The position numbers and the translations under genes were made by a program. 64,000 nt of DNA from Phallus indusiatus (Eukaryota; Basidiomycota; Agaricomycetes; Phallales; Phallaceae), in the NCBI GenBank assembly GCA_027605045.1, contig JAQFWX010000019.1:744001-808000 (forward strand), given 5' to 3'. How positions within the stretch are numbered: position 1 is the first letter of the stretch; every line of letters starts with the position of its first letter. The notes below the pieces were generated by a model. The model was not told where the DNA came from and did not search any database. It saw only the letters and a list, made by a program, of their open reading frames with translations. Shown one piece after another: positions 58,945 through 64,000 of this stretch.

Positions 58945-61064
58945 ATGTACAGCTTTAGCATCAACAACACTTCATTCACATCTCAGCTTGTCGACGACTT
59001 TGGCAACAAGCTCGGTCACAACCAGTGGCTGTCAGACGTCACCAGCCTCAACCCCTGCTTCATCGCCATTGCTGTCATTGCTCTGCTTGCGGTTCATCGC
59101 TTCACTCGCTCTGATCCATTGAGCGATATTCCTGGCCCGTGGCTCGCCAAATATACCTCGCTGCTATTGGGGTACTACACCAGAACGGGGAAGAGATATT
59201 TGCACGTCGATAGACTCCACAAGGTTAGTGTTTTATATTGCGGTTGACAAGAGCTCACCACCATTACTATAGATATACGGCCCATTCGTACGAATTGCTC
59301 CCAACCACGTGTCGTGCGCTGATCCCTCTGCACCGTCCACGATATACGCCCAAGGCTCTCTCTCTCTCCCTAAATCCTCTTTCTACAAATCTTTCTACGT
59401 CGGAAACACGCCAAGCTTATTTAGCACACAAGACCGTAACGGACATGCTCAAAAACGTCGAGTGCTCGCCCATCCCTTCAGCCAGGCCAGTGTCAAACAG
59501 TTCGAAGGATGGATTCGCAAGAGCCTTCGGAAGATGGTTCAAGGACTCGACAACCTCTGCATCAGCGACGGCGATAATCAACCTACGATTGAACATAATC
59601 GATCCGGTTTATCTGTAGGAGCTGAAACTGTTGGAAGGGCAGGCGGAAGCGTGCAAAGTTGCGCGCACCATCACTTTTTCGACCTTCTCATGTGGTTGAA
59701 CTATATGACATTCGACGTGATCTCGGATTTGGCTTTCGGCGAACCTTTGGGAATGCTAGATCGTGCGTCTGATGTCCTGGGGCCCAGCGGCGAAGAACAA
59801 GTCGGTGTTGCTGCAATGATCGATTATCGTGGTCGAACCGCTGCGTATCTTGGCCTCTTCCCGTACTTATTACCCGGATCATGGCTGGCTCCATTCGTCA
59901 AGTTTATTCCAGATGCATTTATCAAACGTGGACTCGCGGGTACAGACGTAAGTATCGGTGCCTCTTTCACTTAGTACCACCGGTTGTTGAACCTTCTCTT
60001 GTTAGACACTCTCTCATATTGCTCGCCGCTGCATTCGAAAACGCCTTGACGCTGGCGCTGAAGGTCGTCGTGGCGACCTCTTGGACCGTCTGATGGACAC
60101 TGCGGCCGGAGAAAACGCGGAGGAGAAGAAGTCTCGGAGGCGGACATTATTACTGAGGCGATGCTGTTATTGTAAGTTCTACCTTGACTCTTGTAAGGTA
60201 GGTAGCTAACTAACTTATTTCTGCTTCTACTATCAGGACCGCTGGATCGGACACAACTGCGAATAGTACAGCCGCGATAATGTATTGGATAGCTCGGTCA
60301 CCTCGGGTATTGCAAAGACTGAGACGCGAACTTGACGAGGCCGTTCGTCAATCTGATGATTCCATTCTTCCCATGGATGATGAGTGCGAGGATGTTGACG
60401 ATGAGCAGGAGAAAGCTATTCTATGGTATGATAACGTAGGTCAATCACTTACGAATGCCTTCATTGTTTCGTTGAACACCTTTCCAGATAAAAAACGTCA
60501 AGTACCTCCAAGCGACGATAGACGAAGGTCTTAGGATGTTTGCCACCAATGCGTTCGGACTTCCTCGTGTCGTTCCGGAAGGAATGAATGTTAGAATAAA
60601 GGAGAGAATGTTCGGACCGGGGGTAAGTTGTTTCATAAGCTCTAGAGACTGTCTTATAGATTGATATGTGTTACTCTCGCAGACCGAACTCTCCACTCCT
60701 GCATATACAATTCAGCATGATCTGGCTATATGGGGTGATCCAGAAGTTTTCCGTCCCGAACGATGGCTAGATGGTGAAGCACGGCGAAAAGAAGGAGGAC
60801 TTGGCGAACTTAAGAAGCATCTATTGACCTTCGGAATGGGACCAAGAGCTTGCATTGGTAAAAAGTAAGTGTTTTCTTTGACTGCAAGGACGTGGTTTGA
60901 TTTGCTTTAGTCTTGCATATTTTCAAATGCAAATTTTAGTTGCCACGCTCGTCCAGAGATATGATATTACATTAAGAGATGGGGAGCTGAGGAGCGTGGA
61001 GGGATTTATGCACAAACCCGTTGAATGCTGGGTTAAGATTAGAAAGCGGGCTAAAACTGCGTGA
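58945..61064 (+). CDS. Cytochrome P450, CYP53-like (benzoate 4-hydroxylase type), with an apparent frameshift
   Basis: CYP53 enzymes hydroxylate benzoate and related aromatics at the para position in the ER. From the ATG at 58945 there is a hydrophobic anchor (PCFIAIAVIALLAVHRF), then the hinge SDIPGPWLAKYTSLLLGYY. Family motifs: YGPFVRIAPNHVSCADPSA, RNGHAQKRRVLAHPFSQASV, MTFDVISDLAFGEP, I-helix LLLTAGSDTTANSTAAIMYW, K-helix DEGLRMF (ExxR), GLPRVVPEGM, PEVFRPERWLDG and heme loop FGMGPRACIGKN with the Cys ligand. Exons include 58945-59223, 59273-59947 and 60006-60171. In the third, the frame through GDLLDRLMDTAAGENAEEKK does not lead to the following SEADIITEAMLLL; one base appears to be missing near 60128-60131 (GAGAAGAAGTC). 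The stop is TGA at 61062-61064. If the base is really absent, the gene is a recent pseudogene, unless an alternative acceptor at about 60138 is used, which would drop roughly 40 residues. Confidence 0.85.
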
Positions 61065-62274
61065 AAGGCTTAATGTGTCCCAGAGGTGTTTGTGTCTGTA
61101 ATTAAAATTTGTTTAATAAATAACCTCGTTAAATATCATATGGCTAGACATACTCAGGTGTCAAATAATTTGTCAAACTGGTTGTCACAGTCTGGCTCAA
61201 CTCTTGATATAATAGCCAATGTCACAGGGCAATAAAACTTGTTTAGACTACCTCTCTTAGTCAGATTCATGTAGTGTTTTATTATCAAGCTGGGTTCCTC
61301 ATCACATCATCACTCTTTTTTGCAATTGGTATGGTTTCTTCCTGCACCTTTGCTTGATGAGACTGTTGCAGTTGTTTTGGTTCTCTTCAGTCAGGCTGAT
61401 GGAAGGAAATACAAGAGTCATGGATGAACAGCAGAGATTTCACCTAATTATTCAAGGATGTGGTAATAGAGTGGGAAAAGAAGTAGTATGTGCACTAGGG
61501 TACAATCTAACAAGAACATCAACTCTCTAGCTTTTATTAACCTTGGCTAAGCCTACAAAGATTGTAATGCAACCAATGTCTTTTCTTAGAAATAATATCC
61601 AATGATGGTATAATCTATATTATTCTATCAGGATCCCAATAAGACCTTTAATTTCCAAAGTCTCATGTATAAAATTTTCTAGGCCAGGGGACTTTGAAAG
61701 ATGCTTATAGTGATTATCAGATTTTATCTTGCTAAGTTTTCAGGTGGCAAGATAATTCTGTATAGGTTGTATAATGGATGTTACTACCTCATACTTCCCT
61801 TTTCAAACAATATAGGTGGATTCCTGGTATCAATACTGATTTTTACTTAACAAGACAGTTTTGTCTTTTTGAATAAAGGTTTATTTGAAATGCTAGAGGT
61901 ATCAGTACTGACTGTTATTTGTTATCACTTTTTAAATAAAATTACATTGCTTTTCTCTATGGGTTTAAATATAAATAGTAATCTGGAAAATTCATTATAA
62001 CCCATGAAATATATTGAGATAAACTTATATATCAAAAGTTTCTTTAGCCTTTTATTGATTTTTGAAGCAATTATTTCAAAATATAAATGCTTCAATGTTC
62101 TGGTCATTCATTACAGCACTGTAACCAGTAACCAGTGAATATAGGAAAATAAGAAAATAAAGTTTCAGAATTAGTTATGACATAATAGTGCAAGTAAGTA
62201 CTATTAATATCTTCAGATGAAAGTGAATGGTATAAGCTTTAGGACTCCCTTCTCTACCATCATTTTTTACCTAC
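61065..62274. other. AT-rich stretch after the P450 gene
   Basis: About 1.2 kb with no supported gene and a marked rise in A+T compared with the coding regions. A loose direct repeat of GGTATCA(A/G)TACTGA occurs near 61825 and 61900. It looks like decayed repeat DNA. Confidence 0.5.
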
Positions 62275-62782
62275 TATTATTATTCTCAGAATACACCTCT
62301 CGGTAAGGTAGCCGGTGAGGTTTCCATTTTTAGTAAAAACTCTCCGGCTAGTAGGGTACTTTTTGTGATTAGCGAGATTTTGAATATATTTTTGATGATT
62401 CATCAATTTGATGTATGATGGATGATGAACTCTCCGGGTAATTATTTTGATGAGTTGTAGCTCTCCGGCTAGTGTTTATTTTCCATTTTTAGTAACTCTC
62501 CGCTTAACTAAACTCTCCGCTTAAGGATTATTTCCATTTTTAGTAACTCTCCGCTTAATTACACTCTCCGGCTAAGGTTTATTTCCTTTTTAGTATCTCT
62601 CCGCTTAGGATCTAGTATTAAGTATACTCTCCGGTTATTTTTTGTGTTCTGGGCGCCTCCCAGGGGATGTATAAGCGCCTTACATAATCAAAGTCAAAAT
62701 ATAGGGAAAAATAAAAAATTTCGTACTTTCTCGAGTGAGCTCTCCGGCTAATTACCGAGGGTGTATTCTGAGAATAATAATA
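62275..62782. mobile_element. 508-bp terminal-inverted-repeat element packed with CTCTCCG motifs
   Basis: The left end (62275-62306) and right end (62752-62782) are near-perfect inverted repeats of 32 and 31 bp, running TATTATTATTCTCAGAATAC, then ACC, CTCGGTAA; one base pair of gap is the only difference. Inside, the motif CTCTCCG followed by (G/C)(C/T)TA occurs about ten times, partly as a tandem unit of about 65 bp with CCATTTTTAGTAACTCTCCG (near 62486-62610). It has no coding capacity. This is the layout of a MITE-like element, with TIRs plus subterminal repeats as possible transposase binding sites. Four more CTCTCCG-like motifs continue past the right end, so it may be nested in a larger repeat. 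Confidence 0.7.
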
Positions 62783-63098
62783 TAGGGTACAAGAGAGGAT
62801 CTATAATTACTTGATAATTATAAGAACAAGTCAAAAAACTCTCTCCGGGTAAATACTATTTTTTTCTTTGGTTACTCTCCACTTACATAATTAGACTCTC
62901 CGGCTAGGGTTTATTTCCATTCTAAGTAACTCCCCATTTAATTAGACTCTCCGGTTAGTGCTTGTTTCACTCCTTTCGCTGTAGAATAGTTAAACCGCCT
63001 CTCATATAAAAAGTGGTATTTGTACTTAGATAGATCGCCTCTCAGAATACATCGTCTTAGCTTGTTTATATTGTCTCCAGCTCTTCTCTAAATCTAAA
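62783..63098. repeat. Continuation of CTCTCCG repeats and possible LTR-like promoter
   Basis: CTCTCCGG-type motifs recur at about 62840, 62893 and 62947, outside the inverted-repeat element. They are followed by a TATAAAAAG run near 63006 and a repeated GCCTCTCA (63000 and 63037). This could be the end of a long terminal repeat, but I could not find a second copy in the window. Confidence 0.35.
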
Positions 63099-64000
63099 TT
63101 GCAATCTTCGCCTCGGCGCGCTCGCGATAAGATTGTCTCAATCTTATCACTCATTCTCGAATCACTCGACTTCAGCAAACCAGACTTCAAGAGAATAAAC
63201 TCATCACAAGATCCCATATGCTTACTACGAAATCTGACGGAATATTTATTTCTACCTAAAATAAATACACTTCGCACTCGGAAACATTACATTTTGGTGG
63301 CCAAAGTGGGGGAAGAGAGCCTCTTCGTTCTGCTAAACGAAGATTTGTTGAAGTGGCTACTAAGCCAGAGTGGATGTCGACGACGTTATGGATCCGCTTC
63401 CTCAAGGACCACTGAAGAGGGGCGGTGTAGCAGACTCGAGTGGTGTACCCCCTAAAGTGACACCTACAAGTGGACCCTGAAGCAGCATAACGCCTCCTAG
63501 GCTCGGACCGGCTAGTTTCAGCGTGCCTCCTAAAGAGCCACCCCCTAATAACCCTCGCCCAGGTATTGACGTAACCATTCCTTTGTCTCCTACGGATTCT
63601 GTGGCCTTCTCTGGAATTCCTCTCACCACCATTAATCCTGAAAACGCTCTTGATTCTCCTGACCAAACGCTCTTAGTCCCACCTACTACGCGTTTGAGGA
63701 GAACTTACGATACTAACAGCCCTGTCGGATGTAAACGGAGACCATCAGTCACTACGCTCAGACTTACATTTTCAGGAAGAACCGACTACCCTCTGCGCCT
63801 TGCCTCCTGAAGCAGAAGAGCTTTGTCGGGAGCTGCTTCTTGAATTAGATGATCTCCTGATAGGAATTCCTTATGAGAGCGACTTCCTGGAAAGACTTGG
63901 TTATCATCTCGATCTTATTAAGCTCGAGAACTTCACCCACATGCTAAAGATGTATCTAAAAAGAGCTCAAGAGAAACTCAAGGACGAATTGACTTTACCT
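63099..64000 (+). pseudogene. Decayed coding region, possibly gag-like part of a retroelement, cut by the right edge
   Basis: Coding-like text is spread over several frames. The pieces are DKIVSILSLILESLDFSKPD, then TLHFGGQSGGREPLRSAKRR, EVATKPEWMSTTLWIRFLKD up to a stop, then a Pro/Thr-rich frame (VPPKEPPPNNPRPGID, LLVPPTTRLRRTYDTNSP) ending at 63808. A third frame open to the edge reads EEPTTLCALPPEAEELCREL, LLELDDLLIGIPYESDFLER, LENFTHMLKMYLKRAQEKLK. The stops and frame changes suggest decay. The location next to repeat DNA and the TTTGGTGGCCAAAGTGG string near 63292, which resembles the area just after an LTR, hint at an LTR retrotransposon. No protease, reverse transcriptase or zinc knuckle is in view, so the call is tentative. 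Confidence 0.4.

Overview
The window is nuclear DNA of a filamentous basidiomycete, most likely a mushroom-forming Agaricomycete. The reasons are genes split by many 48-70 nt GT-AG introns, two-strand packing with short intergenic gaps, and a gene set typical of that group: a CYP53-like P450, an intracellular GH5 hydrolase, a fungal FKBP12, LEU1 as one fused protein, a group I G-alpha and a CHR-type chromate transporter. It is neither bacterial nor organellar. All exon joins were worked out by eye from splice signals and frame agreement.

Layout. 1-9.3 kb: a PWWP-domain gene running off the left edge, a divergent arginine methyltransferase (RMT2-like), a 2.7 kb empty stretch, and a Zn2Cys6 transcription factor. 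9.2-18.4 kb: a hemerythrin-like (HHE) protein, a type-B carboxylesterase and a MAPR/Dap1-like heme protein on the minus strand, DPH2 on the plus strand, and a GH5 hydrolase on the minus strand. 18.4-24.8 kb: gene-poor, holding only FKBP12 and a 0.9 kb inverted-repeat element. 24.8-32.6 kb: chromate transporter, LEU1 and a secreted M28 aminopeptidase, all plus strand. 33.1-36.6 kb: a direct tandem duplication carrying two copies of an unrecognised membrane-protein gene, one of them disrupted. 36.9-43.3 kb: a Sec2-like Rab exchange factor divergent from an SR-rich protein, a 36-bp perfect palindrome, and a secreted protein with a C-terminal ricin-B-type lectin domain. 45.8-56.4 kb, all minus strand: G-alpha, a KDM4-like JmjC demethylase and an FHA-domain protein. 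57.2-61.1 kb: glucosamine-6-phosphate isomerase and a CYP53-like P450 with an apparent one-base frameshift. 61.1-64.0 kb: AT-rich repetitive DNA with a 508-bp terminal-inverted-repeat element full of CTCTCCG motifs, then a decayed, possibly retroelement, coding region that reaches the right edge.

Most genes are unrelated housekeeping, signalling or chromatin functions, and I see no biosynthetic cluster. The less ordinary parts are the tandem orphan membrane genes, the two inverted-repeat elements (one ends about 100 bp upstream of the chromate transporter), the palindrome between convergent genes, the KDM4 protein with an animal-like PHD and Tudor-like tail, and the broken P450.
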